Below are positions 48,913 to 59,444 of a stretch of 64,000 nt of DNA, in pieces. A program made the position numbers and the translations under genes. The notes under the pieces were generated by a model, which saw only the letters and a list, made by a program, of their open reading frames with translations, was not told where the DNA came from and made no database searches. How positions within the stretch are numbered: the stretch's first letter is position 1; the number at the start of each line of letters is the position of its first letter. This stretch comes from Mycobacterium seoulense (GTDB lineage Bacteria > Actinomycetota > Actinomycetes > Mycobacteriales > Mycobacteriaceae): contig NZ_AP022582.1 of NCBI RefSeq assembly GCF_010731595.1, forward strand, positions 1,860,001 through 1,924,000. Reading direction: 5' to 3'.

Positions 48913-51168
48913 TCATTCATCAACAGGCCGGGCGGCCAACGTGATGCGGTGCCGTCCCGCCGACACCGCAAGGGTCGGTTCGGCCGGTTGACCATCGAGT
49001 TGGACGCTGACCCCGGCGGGCAGCCCACTCAGCGTGATCCGCGCGGGGGTGTCGGTGGCGACGGCGATCGTCGACTTCGGTAACGCGGCCAGTCCGGCAC
49101 GCCGGACATCCACCACGATCCCGGCGACCCCGGTGAGCCGCAGCGTGAGATACGGCAGCGGACCCACGGGCGGGCCCACCCGCCAGTCCAGTTCGCTGTA
49201 CACGCCCGGGGTCGGGTCGAAGTTCAGCAGGAACCCGCGGCGATGCCGAACGGTGTGCGTCGGGTCCGGGCGCGCATACGAACGCGCGTCGACCTCGGCG
49301 ATCGCCCCGCGCCGCGCCGTCACGGCGGGGTCCGCAGTGAGGGCCGACAACCACCACACCTGATGCGGCCCGATGCCGAGGTCGTCGCGCACCAGTTGCG
49401 GGTGCCACGCGAAGGTGATGTGCCCCGGATCGGCTTGCCGCAGGCCGGTTTCCATGTGGTCGATCGGGTCTTCGAACTTGTCCTGCAGCACCCAGGCGAT
49501 GTGATCCTCGAACGGATACACGGTGAAGCGGTGCCGGTAGCCCAGCCGGTCGAGTTCGAGCACCTGCTCGGCGGCCGACGGGAACGGCACCAGCTCGTCG
49601 ACCAGCCCGTGCGCGATCACATACGGCAGCCAGCGCGCGTTCACCAGCAGCTTCCAGGTGTCGCCCTCGCGGGCACAGGGCGAGTCCGGGTCGAGGTCGG
49701 CCGGGATGTCGATGTCGGGAAGCAGCCGCACCCCGCACGTCGGCGGCCCCGCGAGCACGACCGCCTGCGAAAACACTTGGGGGTAGGTCAATCCCAGCTT
49801 GTAAGCCGCATAGCCGCCCATCGAGTAACCCGAGATCACGGTGCGGTTGGGGTCGGTGCCCAGTTGCTCGGCGACGCGCGCCCACACCTCCCAGACGTCG
49901 AGTTCCCCGGTGTCGAAGTACCACGTCGACGGGCCCCGGGCCAGCGGCGTGATCACCACCGAGTCGCGGCCCTCGCACACTCGGTGCAGCAGGCGCGGGT
50001 CGATCGCGGCGAACTGGCTCTGCCCCAGGGCAAGCGAATGCAGCAGCAGGGTCAGCGGCAGCGGCCGGCCCGGCTTGAAACTCGACGGCAGGCACACCGA
50101 ATACGGCTGCACCCGACCGAGGAACTGCGGCTTGGTGCTCAAGATGTCGTCGGCGGCCACACCCTGGCCCAGCTCGACCGAGGACACGTACCACCGCGTC
50201 GACGGGCCGGTGAGCACCGGCTCGGGCGCGGTCTCGCCGGCCGCCAGCCGAGCCCATTCCACCGTCAGGGCGAACTTCGACACGTCGCCGTCGGTCAGGG
50301 CGGCGGCCTGGGCGGAATCCGACCAGAAGTTCAGGCGGGGCGGCTCCTGCTCATTGGTACGAAATGCGACGTTGTAGACGTTGGGCTGCCCGGGCAGCGC
50401 CCCGTGCTCGGCGGGCACGTCGGCGAACCCGTCCCCGGCCGCGTTGGCCAGCCCCGCTGCCAGCCGCACCGTCCAGGTGCCGGCCGGCTCCAGCACAGTC
50501 CGCGGCACCTGGGCCAGAAACGTTCGCGATCCCATGTCGACGCTGTGCTGTACGGGCGTCGTGGATCCGGTGGTCAGGTCGATCAGCGCGGCGCCACTGC
50601 CCGAAATCAGCAGCGCCATATCGATTCCGACCGACCGCACCCCGGCCCCGGCGGGCCACTGCTGCGGCGCGGTGCGGGCGGGGTCGGTGTCGAGGGTGAA
50701 CAACGCGATGGGGACCGACGCGTCCAGCAAGGTGTTCCAGTTGACCCGCCACCACGTGTGGGTGGCGGTGAGCCCGATCGCCACTCGGAAGATGTCGGCG
50801 CCGTTGCGCGCGGCGGGGCCGTCGGGATAGATGTAGGTGCCGCGCGGGGGCGCCTGCACCTTCAGGTCGCCGATCGGCAGGCCGGTCGCGCCGTGGTCGT
50901 CGTAGAGGAAGTCGGTCCAAAACAGGGCCCCGGCGGCCATGCGGCCCGCGCCACAAGTGCGCGGAAACTCCTCGCCGAACGGCCATCCCGACGGCACCGG
51001 GAGTTGTGGCTCGGGGCGCAGCGCCGCCGGCGGCACCCCCTCGGGCATCCCGTCGACGACGACGAGCTCGGCCGGTGGCGCGGGTGCAGTCGCGGCGGGA
51101 TGCGTCAGCGTGTCGGCGATGTGGCGTGCGATGCGGATCGGAAGGAGAGTCAAATCCAGAAGTGACAT
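48913..51168 (-). CDS. Large esterase/PHB-depolymerase-like alpha/beta hydrolase with N-terminal beta domain
   Basis: A 751-residue protein. The second half holds an alpha/beta hydrolase: LPLTLLLHSLALGQSQF strand, nucleophile elbow SGYSMGGYAAYK (Ser), acid region in AHGLVDELVPF and His in FEDHIAWV, as in PHB-depolymerase/feruloyl-esterase-like enzymes. The first ~330 residues are beta-rich (VGIDMALLISGSG; TFLAQVPRTVLEPAGTWTVRL) and faintly recall the C-terminal module of glucodextranase; this is low confidence. A third beta-sandwich closes the protein. No clear signal peptide is seen. ATG 51168 is chosen; upstream the frame runs into the pepE 3' region. It precedes the toxin gene on the same strand by about 90 bases. 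The substrate is unknown. Confidence 0.8.
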   Translation of the reverse strand: MSLLDLTLLPIRIARHIADTLTHPAATAPAPPAELVVVDGMPEGVPPAALRPEPQLPVPSGWPFGEEFPRTCGAGRMAAGALFWTDFLYDDHGATGLPIGDLKVQAPPRGTYIYPDGPAARNGADIFRVAIGLTATHTWWRVNWNTLLDASVPIALFTLDTDPARTAPQQWPAGAGVRSVGIDMALLISGSGAALIDLTTGSTTPVQHSVDMGSRTFLAQVPRTVLEPAGTWTVRLAAGLANAAGDGFADVPAEHGALPGQPNVYNVAFRTNEQEPPRLNFWSDSAQAAALTDGDVSKFALTVEWARLAAGETAPEPVLTGPSTRWYVSSVELGQGVAADDILSTKPQFLGRVQPYSVCLPSSFKPGRPLPLTLLLHSLALGQSQFAAIDPRLLHRVCEGRDSVVITPLARGPSTWYFDTGELDVWEVWARVAEQLGTDPNRTVISGYSMGGYAAYKLGLTYPQVFSQAVVLAGPPTCGVRLLPDIDIPADLDPDSPCAREGDTWKLLVNARWLPYVIAHGLVDELVPFPSAAEQVLELDRLGYRHRFTVYPFEDHIAWVLQDKFEDPIDHMETGLRQADPGHITFAWHPQLVRDDLGIGPHQVWWLSALTADPAVTARRGAIAEVDARSYARPDPTHTVRHRRGFLLNFDPTPGVYSELDWRVGPPVGPLPYLTLRLTGVAGIVVDVRRAGLAALPKSTIAVATDTPARITLSGLPAGVSVQLDGQPAEPTLAVSAGRHRITLAARPVDE

Positions 51169-51203
51169 CAAGGCCAAACGTACGCGCCAGTGAGCCCCGG
51201 ATG

Positions 51204-52331
51204 CTATGCCACCGGCACCACGATCAGATCGTGCGGCCGGTTGTTGACGGCCAGCGCGCCGTCGTCGGTCACGATGACGATGTCCTCGATGCGGGCGCCC
51301 CATCGGCCCGGGAAATAAATGCCCGGCTCGATGGAGAAGGCCATGCCCGCGGCCAGCGGCAGGTCATTGCCCGCGACGATGTACGGCTCCTCGTGAACGG
51401 ACAGTCCGATGCCGTGGCCGGTGCGGTGCACGAACGCCCCTGCGAGCCCGGCGTCCGCCAGCACGTCGCGCGCGGCCGCGTCGACTTGCTCGGCCGTCAC
51501 ACCCGGACGCACCGCGTCGACGGCCGCGCGCTGAGCCCGCTGGAGCACCGAATACTGCTGCGCCACCTCGGGTTTCGGTTCACCGATGCTGTAGGTGCGG
51601 GTCGAGTCCGAGTGATAACCCGGCCCGTAGGCGCCGCCGATGTCGACGACGACGATGTCACCGACTTGCAGTTCACGATCCGAGTACCCGTGGTGCGGGT
51701 CGGCGCCGTGCGGCCCCGATCCGACGATGATGAACGCCACCTCCGAATGACCTTCGGCGACAATCGCTTCCGCGATGTCGGCGGCCACGTCGGCCTCCGT
51801 CCGTCCGGGGACCAAAAACTCCGGTACGCGGGCATGGACACGGTCGATGGCCGCACCGGCTTTGCGCAGGGCGTCGATCTCGCCTTCCTCCTTGACCATT
51901 CGCAGCGTGCGCATCACGTCGGTCGCCAGCACCGGCAGCACACCGAGCACACCGGCCAGCGGCAAGAGGTGCAGCGCCGGCATGGAATCGGTGACGGCCG
52001 TGGCGGCCGGGGCGCCCCGCAACGCCGTCCCCACCAATTGGTAGGGGTCATCGCCGTCGACCCAATCCCGCACCGCCAAACCCAGTTCGGCAACCGCCGA
52101 TTCCTTGAGTGAGGCCAGCTCCAGCCGCGGGATGACTACGGTCGGGTCGCCCGACGCCGGCAACACCAGCGCCGTGAACCGCTCGAGCGTCTGGGCTCGC
52201 GACCCGACGAGGTATCGCAGGTCGTACCCCGGGGTGATCACCAGCCCGGACAGCCCCGCCGCGGCGGTCGCGGCGGCCGCCGAGGCCAGCCGGCGGGCAT
52301 ACACCCCGGCGTCGAACCGATCAGATTCCAT
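51204..52331 (-). CDS. pepE: M24 family Xaa-Pro dipeptidase PepE
   Basis: A 375-residue metallopeptidase. The creatinase-like N-terminal domain (about 1-145) is followed by the pita-bread catalytic domain with the five metal ligands in order: Asp in [10 protein letters not shown], Asp in [10 protein letters not shown], His in [14 protein letters not shown], Glu in [10 protein letters not shown] and Glu in ARIEDIVIV. It cleaves Xaa-Pro dipeptides or N-terminal residues before Pro. It is cytosolic. It is divergent from the exonuclease gene with about 48 bases between starts, so the two promoters share this small gap. It corresponds to Rv2089c as I recall. Confidence 0.95.
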   Translation of the reverse strand: MESDRFDAGVYARRLASAAAATAAAGLSGLVITPGYDLRYLVGSRAQTLERFTALVLPASGDPTVVIPRLELASLKESAVAELGLAVRDWVDGDDPYQLVGTALRGAPAATAVTDSMPALHLLPLAGVLGVLPVLATDVMRTLRMVKEEGEIDALRKAGAAIDRVHARVPEFLVPGRTEADVAADIAEAIVAEGHSEVAFIIVGSGPHGADPHHGYSDRELQVGDIVVVDIGGAYGPGYHSDSTRTYSIGEPKPEVAQQYSVLQRAQRAAVDAVRPGVTAEQVDAAARDVLADAGLAGAFVHRTGHGIGLSVHEEPYIVAGNDLPLAAGMAFSIEPGIYFPGRWGARIEDIVIVTDDGALAVNNRPHDLIVVPVA

Positions 52332-52379
52332 GGCAGCCAGGCTAACCGCGTGGCCGACGGCGCTGGCAGGATAGCCGAC

Positions 52380-53447
52380 ATGCGATCGCCCTCAAGTACG
52401 AGTGGCGACCCGCTGCGCCCGGCTTCGCCGCGCTTGCGATCGCCACTGGATAGGACGAGTGGCGACCCGCTGCGCCCGGCTTCGCCGCGCTTGCGATCGC
52501 CACTGGTGCTGCTCGACGGGGCCAGCATGTGGTTCCGGTCGTATTTCGGGGTGCCGTCCTCGATCACCGCCCCCGACGGCCGGCCGGTCAACGCCGTCCG
52601 TGGGTTCCTCGATTCGATGGCCGTGGTGATCAACCGACACCGCCCCGGCCGGCTGGTGGTCTGCCTCGACCTGGATTGGCGGCCGCAGTTCCGCGTCGAC
52701 CTCGTCCCGTCCTACAAGGCCCATCGCGTCGCGGAGCTGGAGCCCGCGGGCGAACCGGACGTTGAAGAGGTCCCCGACGACCTGACGCCGCAGATCGACA
52801 TGATCATGGGGCTGCTGGACGCCTTCGGGATCCCGACCGCGGGCGCCGAAGGCTTCGAGGCCGACGATGTGCTCGGCACGCTGGCCGCCCGCGAAAGCCG
52901 TGACCCGGTGGTGGTGGTCAGCGGGGACCGCGACCTGCTGCAGGTGGTGTCCGACGATCCGGTCCCGGTCCGGGTGCTGTACCTGGGCCGCGGGCTGACG
53001 AAAGCCACCCTGTTCGGGCCTGCCGAGGTCGCCGACCATTACGGCCTGCCGGCGCATCGGGCGGGGCCGGCCTATGCCGAATTCGCCCTCATGCGCGGAG
53101 ATCCGTCCGACGGACTGCCGGGCGTGCCGGGTGTCGGTGAGAAGACCGCGGCGACGCTGCTGGCCCAGCACGGGTCGCTCGACCAGATCCTGACGGCCGC
53201 CCAGGACCCGAAGTCGAAGATGGCCAAGGGCCTGCGCTCGAAACTGCTGGGCGCGACCGACTACATCGAGGCCGCCGGGCAGGTGGTGCGGGTGGCCACC
53301 GACGCGCCCGTCAGCCTGTCGACCCCGACCGACGCACTACCGCTGGCGGCCGAGGATCCACAACGCACGGCCAAGCTGGCGACGACGCTGGGCGTCGGGT
53401 CCTCGATTGCCCGGTTGCAGAAGGCGCTCGACGCGCTGCCGGGGTAA
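52380..53447 (+). CDS. 5'-3' exonuclease (Pol I small-fragment/FEN-like, Rv2090-like)
   Basis: About 355 residues from ATG 52380. The PIN/FEN-like fold shows [16 protein letters not shown], the acidic metal sites [12 protein letters not shown] and [12 protein letters not shown], and the helix-hairpin-helix [17 protein letters not shown] for DNA binding. It resembles the 5'-nuclease domain of DNA polymerase I without the polymerase, so a role in RNA-primer or flap removal is likely. The first ~40 residues ([16 protein letters not shown] twice) are encoded by a tandem DNA repeat and are not part of the fold. The ancestral start was probably an ATG-CGA-TCG-CC directly before LVLLDGA. A downstream ATG (MWFRSY) would cut into strand one. 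Confidence 0.93.
   Translation: MRSPSSTSGDPLRPASPRLRSPLDRTSGDPLRPASPRLRSPLVLLDGASMWFRSYFGVPSSITAPDGRPVNAVRGFLDSMAVVINRHRPGRLVVCLDLDWRPQFRVDLVPSYKAHRVAELEPAGEPDVEEVPDDLTPQIDMIMGLLDAFGIPTAGAEGFEADDVLGTLAARESRDPVVVVSGDRDLLQVVSDDPVPVRVLYLGRGLTKATLFGPAEVADHYGLPAHRAGPAYAEFALMRGDPSDGLPGVPGVGEKTAATLLAQHGSLDQILTAAQDPKSKMAKGLRSKLLGATDYIEAAGQVVRVATDAPVSLSTPTDALPLAAEDPQRTAKLATTLGVGSSIARLQKALDALPG
52398..52506. repeat. Tandem pair of identical 52-bp repeats at the 5' end of the exonuclease gene
   Basis: Copies at 52398-52449 and 52455-52506 are identical and separated by five bases, giving a 57-bp period (19 codons, in frame). Each unit ends in 8-bp inverted repeats, AGTGGCGA and TCGCCACT (52401-52408 and 52440-52447 in copy one), around a GC-rich core that can fold. 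This looks like a dispersed mycobacterial extragenic element that landed at the gene start. Confidence 0.9.
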
Positions 53448-53451
53448 CCGA

Positions 53452-54219
53452 CTACTGCGGGCGCCCGACCTCGTAGGTGCCCTTGTTGTCCTGGAACGTC
53501 ACCGTCACGTGCTTCGGGGCGCCGTCGATGCTGACGTCGCAGTCGAACGTCGCGCCCTTCTTGACCGTCGGATTCTGGCCGTGGTTGCACTTGACGTTTT
53601 GGACGTTCTTGGCGCCGTAGCCGTTGGTCTCATCCGACAGGACCTGCTGCACGCCGGCCTGCGCCTTGTTCACGTCCAGCTTGGTGGTCACGAAGAAGCC
53701 GGGCTGCCAAAAGCCCAGGATCAGCACGACCGCGATGAGCAGGAAGGCGATCACGCCGCCCACCCCGAGGATCACCGCCATCGACCGTTTCTTGGCCGGT
53801 TGCTGGTCGTAGGGCTGGTACTGCTGCGGGTATTGGCCCGGCTGCCCGTACTGCCCCGGCTGGCCGTACTGCCCGGGCTGCCCGGGTTGCCCGTACTGGC
53901 CCGGCTGCGCGTACTGCCCGGGTTGCCCGTACTGGCCCGGCTGCGCGTACTGCCCGGGTTGCCCGTACTGACCCGGCTGGCCGTACTGCCCCGGTTGTCC
54001 GTAGCCGGGCTGCTGCGGGTATTGCTGCGGATACGCCTGTTCGGCCGGCTGCTGGTACTGCGGGTATTCGGCGGGCGGTGTGTACGCCGGGGCCTGCCAC
54101 GTCGCCTCCTGGCCCGGCTGCTGTTGCCAGGGCGAACCGACCTGGGTCGGTTCGGAGGAATGATCGCTACCTTGGCCGGGCGGTTGCCACTGCTGGTCCG
54201 GTCCCTGCGGTCCGCTCAT
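53452..54219 (-). CDS. DUF4333 membrane-anchored protein with Gln/Pro/Gly/Tyr repeats
   Basis: A 255-residue protein. The N-terminal ~140 residues are cytoplasmic, rich in Gln, Pro, Gly and Tyr, with a run of [13 protein letters not shown] units. One transmembrane helix follows ([24 protein letters not shown]). The outer domain of about 85 residues has [17 protein letters not shown], two Cys (VKCNHGQ; FDCDVS) likely disulfide-bonded, and [14 protein letters not shown], typical of DUF4333. Function is unknown; Rv2091c is the M. tuberculosis counterpart as I recall. GGAGAAACG precedes the ATG. It is convergent with the exonuclease gene, four bases apart. Confidence 0.9.
   Translation of the reverse strand: MSGPQGPDQQWQPPGQGSDHSSEPTQVGSPWQQQPGQEATWQAPAYTPPAEYPQYQQPAEQAYPQQYPQQPGYGQPGQYGQPGQYGQPGQYAQPGQYGQPGQYAQPGQYGQPGQPGQYGQPGQYGQPGQYPQQYQPYDQQPAKKRSMAVILGVGGVIAFLLIAVVLILGFWQPGFFVTTKLDVNKAQAGVQQVLSDETNGYGAKNVQNVKCNHGQNPTVKKGATFDCDVSIDGAPKHVTVTFQDNKGTYEVGRPQ
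53830..54005 (-). repeat. In-frame GQPGQ(Y/A) coding repeat tract
   Basis: About nine to ten near-identical units of 18 bases, encoding G-Q-P-G-Q-Y or G-Q-Y-A-Q-P variants; one unit is interrupted by an extra GQP. The tract lies in the cytoplasmic part of the DUF4333 protein and is prone to slippage. Confidence 0.85.
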
Positions 54220-54298
54220 CGTTTCTCCTCAGCCCCTTATGTCTTGGCATGAACTATCGGCGTTGTGGTTGTTGGATCTACGGTAGCTTCGGCTCAGC

Positions 54299-57124
54299 CT
54301 ACCCGGCGTCAACAGCGACGACGCCGCGCCGAACGTCATTGATGGCGCGCTTGGCGGTGGCCCGCAGCTCCGCGTCCGGGGCGGCGTTGCGGACCTGGTC
54401 CAACAGGTCGAGGACCTGGCGGCACCAGCGCACGAAATCCCCCGCCAACAGGGGCGAGCCGGTGCCGACGGGGTCGACGGCCGCCAGCGCGGCGGCCAGG
54501 TCCCCCGTCTTGGCCCAGCGATAGATGACGTTGACGAACCCGTCGTCGGGTTCCCGGCTGAGCGCGATTCGGTGCGTCTGCTCGTCGGTGCGCAGCGCAT
54601 ACGACAGCCGCGATGTTTGCTGCAGCGCCTGGCGCACTCGCTGGGTGGGCGCCTCGGCGGCGAACGCCGCCCGCGGGCCTTCACCACCTCTTGTCTCGTA
54701 CAGCACCGCCGAGACCACCGCCGCCAACTCGGGCGGCTGCAGCTCGGCCCATGCGCCGGTGCGCAGGCATTCGGCAACGAGGAGGTCGCTCTCGCTGTAG
54801 ATGCGGGCCAGCAGCCGGCCGTCGTCGGTGACGTGGGGATCGGTGTCCGGGCCTTGGATGAAACCGCGCTCGGTGAGCAGGCCGACGATCCGGTCGAACG
54901 TCCGCGCCAGCGAATTGGTCGCGGCGGCAACCTGTTTCTCCAGTTGAGCGTTGTCGCGTTCGATGCGCAGGTAGCGCTCGGCCTGCCGGACCTGGGGCTC
55001 CAGGCCGGGCGTGTTGTGCGACGGGTGCCGACGCAGCTCGTCGCGCAAGGATTCCAGCTCAGGGTCGTGAAACGCGCCGTCGTGGTCGCCGCGGCCGCTG
55101 CGGCGTCTGGCCGGGATGGCGAGCCCGGCGGCCGCCGACCGCAGCGCCGAGGCCAGGTCACGCCGGACCCGCGGCTGACGGTGCTCGACCCGCTTGGGCA
55201 ACGGCATCGAGCCGACCGGAGCCGACGCTCCCGAGTAGTCGGCCGTCGAAATCCGCCCCGCCCAGCGGTTTTCGGTGAGTACCAACGGCCGCGGGTCGTC
55301 GCCGTCGCGGGCCGATTCCAGCACCACCGCCAGCCCTCCGCGCCGGCCGTGGGTGATGTTGATGATGTCGCCACGCCGCAGCGCGGCCAGCGCGTCGCTG
55401 GCCGCCTGTCGGCGCTGCAGCCGCGAGGCGCGGGACTGCGCGCGCTCCAGGTCGGAGATGCGCGCACGCATACGGGCGTAGTCGAGAATCGGCGCCTGCT
55501 GGCCGCCCAGCTCGCCGGCGATCTCGGCGAGCATCGCCTTGCCGCGCTCGATACCGCGGACCAGGCCGACGACGGAGCGGTCGGCCTGATACTGGGCGAA
55601 GGACTGCTCCAGCAGGCGATGCGCCTGCTCGGGCCCCATCTGTTGCACCAGGTTGATCGTCATGTTGTACGACGGGGCGAAGGAACTGCGCAGCGGGAAG
55701 GTGCGGGTGGAGGCCAGGCCCGCGACAGCGGCCGGTTCGGTGGTTTCTTCGGCGGGGTTCCACAGCACCACCGCGTGGCCCTCGACGTCGATGCCGCGCC
55801 TGCCGGCGCGCCCGGTCAGCTGGGTGTACTCCCCCGGCGTCAGCGGCATGTGCTGCTCGCCGTTGAACTTCACCAGCCTTTCGAGCACCACCGTCCGGGC
55901 GGGCATGTTGATGCCGAGCGCCAACGTCTCGGTGGCGAACACCGCCTTGACCAGACCGGCGGTGAACAGTTCTTCGACCGTGTGCCGGAACACCGGCAAC
56001 ATCCCGGCGTGGTGGGCCGCCAGACCGCGGAGCAGCCCTTCGCGCCACTCGTAATAACCGAGCACCGCCAGGTCACCGTCGGCCAGATCGCCGCACCGGT
56101 GGTCGATCACCTCGGCGATCTGCGCCCGTTCCTCCTCGGTGGTCAAGCGCAACGGCGAGCGCAGGCACTGCTGGACGGCGGCGTCGCAGCCGGCGCGGGA
56201 GAACACGAACGTGATCGCGGGCAGCAGCCCCTCGGAGTCCAGCGTCGCGATCACGTCCGGCCGCCCGGGCGGTCGGTAGAAGCGCGGCCGGCCGGGGGCG
56301 CCGCGGCCGCCACCCCGCCTTCCCGGGTCGCGGCGGGGGCTTCGCCAGTCCGACATCCGGTCCGCCTCACGGCGGTGCGCGATGTGGCGCACCAGGTCCG
56401 GGCTGACACGCGACTCGCGGCCGGCGCCCGCCTGCTCGCCGGCTTCGGAGTTCCGGTAGTCGAACAGATCGAAAAGCCGCTTGCCCACCAACACGTGCTG
56501 CCACAGCGGCACCGGGCGGTGCTCGTCGACCACCACCGTCGTATCGCCCCGGACCGTCTGGATCCAGCCACCGAATTCCTCGGCGTTGCTCACCGTCGCG
56601 GACAGGCTGACCACCCGCACCTCGTCTGGCAGGTGCAGGATCACTTCCTCCCATACCGGGCCGCGCATCCGGTCGGCCAGGAAATGCACCTCGTCCATCA
56701 CCACGTAGGAAAGCCCTTGCAGCGCAGGCGAATCCGCGTAGAGCATGTTGCGCAGCACCTCGGTGGTCATCACCACCACCGGAGCGTCGGCATTCACCGA
56801 CATGTCACCGGTCAGCAGGCCGATCCGGTCGCGACCGTAGCGCGCGATCAGGTCGGTGTGCTTCTGGTTGCTCAGTGCCTTCAGTGGTGTGGTGTAGAAG
56901 CACTTGCCCCCGGCGGCCAGTGCCAGGTGCACGGCGAATTCACCCACCACCGTCTTGCCTGCGCCGGTCGGCGCGCACACCAGCACGCCGTGCCCTCGTT
57001 CCAGCGCCGCGCACGCCCGCTGCTGGAAGCCGTCCAGCGCGAACGGCAATTCCGCGGTGAACCGGGTCAGCTCTGCAAGCTCTGCCACGTCCTCCGGCAC
57101 CGATGGCTTAGGTGACATCGTCAT
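54299..57124 (-). CDS. helY: Ski2/Mtr4-like DEAD/DEAH-box helicase HelY
   Basis: About 941 residues from ATG 57124. N-terminal RecA domain: Walker [21 protein letters not shown], motif II DEVH, motif [15 protein letters not shown]. Second RecA domain: [42 protein letters not shown] (motif VI). The winged-helix/ratchet and C-terminal arch-like regions end [10 protein letters not shown]. It belongs to the Ski2-like RNA helicases. The stretch around residues 265-310 is an Arg/Gly/Pro-rich insertion ([27 protein letters not shown]). The start overlaps the end of tatC by 17 bases; a second ATG two codons on, or a later one, is possible. RNA processing or decay is likely, unproven in detail. Confidence 0.95.
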   Translation of the reverse strand: MTMSPKPSVPEDVAELAELTRFTAELPFALDGFQQRACAALERGHGVLVCAPTGAGKTVVGEFAVHLALAAGGKCFYTTPLKALSNQKHTDLIARYGRDRIGLLTGDMSVNADAPVVVMTTEVLRNMLYADSPALQGLSYVVMDEVHFLADRMRGPVWEEVILHLPDEVRVVSLSATVSNAEEFGGWIQTVRGDTTVVVDEHRPVPLWQHVLVGKRLFDLFDYRNSEAGEQAGAGRESRVSPDLVRHIAHRREADRMSDWRSPRRDPGRRGGGRGAPGRPRFYRPPGRPDVIATLDSEGLLPAITFVFSRAGCDAAVQQCLRSPLRLTTEEERAQIAEVIDHRCGDLADGDLAVLGYYEWREGLLRGLAAHHAGMLPVFRHTVEELFTAGLVKAVFATETLALGINMPARTVVLERLVKFNGEQHMPLTPGEYTQLTGRAGRRGIDVEGHAVVLWNPAEETTEPAAVAGLASTRTFPLRSSFAPSYNMTINLVQQMGPEQAHRLLEQSFAQYQADRSVVGLVRGIERGKAMLAEIAGELGGQQAPILDYARMRARISDLERAQSRASRLQRRQAASDALAALRRGDIINITHGRRGGLAVVLESARDGDDPRPLVLTENRWAGRISTADYSGASAPVGSMPLPKRVEHRQPRVRRDLASALRSAAAGLAIPARRRSGRGDHDGAFHDPELESLRDELRRHPSHNTPGLEPQVRQAERYLRIERDNAQLEKQVAAATNSLARTFDRIVGLLTERGFIQGPDTDPHVTDDGRLLARIYSESDLLVAECLRTGAWAELQPPELAAVVSAVLYETRGGEGPRAAFAAEAPTQRVRQALQQTSRLSYALRTDEQTHRIALSREPDDGFVNVIYRWAKTGDLAAALAAVDPVGTGSPLLAGDFVRWCRQVLDLLDQVRNAAPDAELRATAKRAINDVRRGVVAVDAG

Positions 57125-58076
57125 GCTGGCCGGCGGTGAACGACGGCTCCGGGACCGGCTCATGTAGGGGTGCGGGCGGCTCGATGACCGAGGCCTGGTC
57201 GTCGGGGATAACGGCCTGGGCTTCGCGTTTGGCCTTGCGCCGGTCGTGCAGGCGCGCGATCTGGATGGCGAACTCGAGAAGCACCGACAGCGCCAGACCC
57301 AGCGCGGTCATCGAAAACGGATCGGAACCGGGGGTGAACACGGCCGCGAACACGAACATCGCGAAAATCAGGCCACGCCGCCAGGCCTTGAGCCGCTCGT
57401 AGGGCAGCACACCCGTCATGTTGAGCATGACGATCAGCAACGGGAACTCGAAGCTGACCCCGAACACCACCAACAGGTTGATCAGGAACCCGAAGTAGCG
57501 GTCCCCGGACAGCGCGGTCACCTGTACGTCGCTGCCTACGGTCAGCAGGAAGCCCAGCGCCTTGGAAAGCACGAAGTAAGCCAGCACCGCACCCGCGACG
57601 AACAGCGCCGCCGCGGGCACGACGAATCCGACCGCGAAGCGGCGCTCCTTCTGGTACAGCCCCGGCGTGATGAACGCCCACAGCTCGTAGAACCACACCG
57701 GGCAGGCCAGCACGACCCCGGCCGTCAGCCCGACCTTGAGCCGCAACATGAACTGGTCGAACGGCGCCGTGGCCAGCAGCCGGCATTGACCGTCGGCGCT
57801 GATGCTGGCCCGTGCGGATGCGGGTAGCGAACAGTAGGGATGGCGCAGCCACTCGCCGAGGCTTTCCAGCCCGAAGATCGAATGCGAGTACCAGACGAAC
57901 CCGAAAATCGTGGTCACCAGGATGGCGGCCAGCGACAGGAGCAACCGGGTGCGCAGCTCGGTCAGGTGGTCGACGAGCGACATCGTCGCGTCGGGATTGG
58001 TGCGGCTGCGCCGGTTACGCGGGTTGAGGCGCCTCAGCACGCCGGCAGTGCGCGCTGAAACCTTGGGAAATTTCAC
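57108..58076 (-). CDS. tatC: Twin-arginine translocase subunit TatC
   Basis: A 322-residue membrane protein with six hydrophobic helices and the TatC hallmarks: [14 protein letters not shown] (conserved N-terminal HLxELR signal-peptide-binding site), FWYSHS first loop, the invariant [18 protein letters not shown] segment with its Glu/Lys, and [11 protein letters not shown] after helix 5. A basic N-terminal extension of 31 residues precedes the core, and the start is GTG; the internal ATG (MSLVDH) is an alternative. The C-terminal tail is long and hydrophilic. It forms the receptor of the Tat pathway with TatA, encoded 43 bases upstream. Confidence 0.97.
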   Translation of the reverse strand: MKFPKVSARTAGVLRRLNPRNRRSRTNPDATMSLVDHLTELRTRLLLSLAAILVTTIFGFVWYSHSIFGLESLGEWLRHPYCSLPASARASISADGQCRLLATAPFDQFMLRLKVGLTAGVVLACPVWFYELWAFITPGLYQKERRFAVGFVVPAAALFVAGAVLAYFVLSKALGFLLTVGSDVQVTALSGDRYFGFLINLLVVFGVSFEFPLLIVMLNMTGVLPYERLKAWRRGLIFAMFVFAAVFTPGSDPFSMTALGLALSVLLEFAIQIARLHDRRKAKREAQAVIPDDQASVIEPPAPLHEPVPEPSFTAGQHDDVT

Positions 58077-58119
58077 GACGCTCGTTCAGTGGTGTTCGGG
58101 CACCGCGACGGTGAAACGG

Positions 58120-58401
58120 CTACGCCGGGCGAGCTTCGGAGTGCCCCTGCTCGGGAGCCGGCGCCGGGGCGTCTACCCGCTGCGACTGCACGGGAGTGGG
58201 GTTCGCGGCGGAGGGGGCGCTGTTGGCGTCCAACGCCGAGGGCTCCGCTTTGTTCTCGCTCTGCATTTCGCGCAGCTCAGACTTGAAGATGCGCATCGAC
58301 TTGCCCAACGAACGTGCTGCGTCGGGGAGCTTCTTGGCACCAAAAAGCAGGATCACCACCACCGCGAGGATCGCCCAGTGCCACGGACTAAGACTGCCCA
58401 C
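58120..58401 (-). CDS. tatA: Twin-arginine translocase subunit TatA
   Basis: A 93-residue TatA: a short periplasmic N-terminus, one transmembrane helix ([16 protein letters not shown]) ending in [17 protein letters not shown], the signature hinge and amphipathic helix, then a disordered acidic/Pro-rich tail. The start is GTG 58401, supported by GGAGGT seven bases upstream (complement of 58409-58414); no ATG fits. TatA oligomers form the protein-conducting pathway for folded substrates recruited by TatC. It lies between pafC and tatC. Confidence 0.97.
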   Translation of the reverse strand: MGSLSPWHWAILAVVVILLFGAKKLPDAARSLGKSMRIFKSELREMQSENKAEPSALDANSAPSAANPTPVQSQRVDAPAPAPEQGHSEARPA

Positions 58402-58472
58402 TTCAATTACCTCCAGACGTCTACCCGATGCTACCGCAGCGCGGCGATACACCGGGCCGCCCGCGCCGTGGC

Positions 58473-59444
58473 CTATGGGGCAAGCGCCTGATAGGACTCG
58501 CACGCCGCCGCCGCGGCATCCCGTACACGTCGGGCCAGCGACTCCGGTTCAAGCACCCGCACGGCCGCCCCAAAGCCCAGCACCAGGCGCGTCATCCAGT
58601 CCTCGGAGGCGTAGGTCATCACCGCCTCGCAGGATCCGTCCGCCAGCTCCCGCACCTCGCGCATCGGGTAGTACTCGAACATCCACGACGCCGTGGGCGC
58701 GACCAGGAGCTTGGCCGACGGCAGTGCCGGGTCGCCGTCGAACAGCGACGTATCCGGTGGTGCCTGCACGGCCAGTTCGGGCGGGGCCGCCGGCTCGCCC
58801 AGCTCGGTGGCGTCGACGATCCGGTCGAAGCGGAACAGCCGAACCCCTTCGGCCTCGCGCGACCAGGCCTCCAGGTAGCTGTGTCCGCCGATCAGCAGCA
58901 CCCGGATGGGGTCGACGGTCCGGCTGGTCAGGGTGTCGTGCGACGCGGAGTAATAGTCGATCGCCAGGGCGCGCTTGTACTGCACCGCCGTGCGCACGAC
59001 GGCCGCGGCGCGACTCTCCGCGGGCGCCTGCTCATCGACCGCCGCCGCCGAGCCGGTGGCGTCGTGCCCGACGGCGCCGGCCGCGGCCTCGATCTTGGCG
59101 ATCGCGCTGCGCGCCGCTTCCGGATCGACGACACCGGGAATGTCGGCGAGCGCGCGCAGGGCCACGAGCAGACCGGTGGCCTCCGGCGACGTGAGCTTGA
59201 GCGGCCGGTCGATGCCGGCGGAGAACGTCACCTCGATGGTGTCGCCGGAGAACTGGAAGTCGATCAGATCGCCCGGGTAATAACCGGGCAAGCCGCACAT
59301 CCACAGCTGGTTGAGGTCCTCTTCCAGCTGCTTGGCGGACACCCCGAGGTCGGCGGCCGCCTTGGCCCGGGTGACCCGCGGGTTGGCCTGGAAGTACGGC
59401 ACCATGTTGAGCAGCCGGATCAGGCGGGTGGACACGGCAGTCAT
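58473..59444 (-). CDS. pafC: WYL-domain transcription activator subunit PafC
   Basis: A 323-residue regulator. The N-terminal winged helix ([42 protein letters not shown]) is followed by the WYL domain (about 150-230; [40 protein letters not shown]) and a WCX-like C-terminal domain. With PafB it forms the PafBC complex that activates the LexA/RecA-independent DNA-damage response in mycobacteria. Its ATG overlaps the pafB stop in an ATGA, so the two are made together. The longer frame upstream is an artefact of running through pafB out of frame. Confidence 0.95.
   Translation of the reverse strand: MTAVSTRLIRLLNMVPYFQANPRVTRAKAAADLGVSAKQLEEDLNQLWMCGLPGYYPGDLIDFQFSGDTIEVTFSAGIDRPLKLTSPEATGLLVALRALADIPGVVDPEAARSAIAKIEAAAGAVGHDATGSAAAVDEQAPAESRAAAVVRTAVQYKRALAIDYYSASHDTLTSRTVDPIRVLLIGGHSYLEAWSREAEGVRLFRFDRIVDATELGEPAAPPELAVQAPPDTSLFDGDPALPSAKLLVAPTASWMFEYYPMREVRELADGSCEAVMTYASEDWMTRLVLGFGAAVRVLEPESLARRVRDAAAAACESYQALAP

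Noticed and set aside
53830..54005. CRISPR-like array
   Set aside because: The repeats are contiguous 18-bp coding units with no unique spacers and no cas genes nearby.
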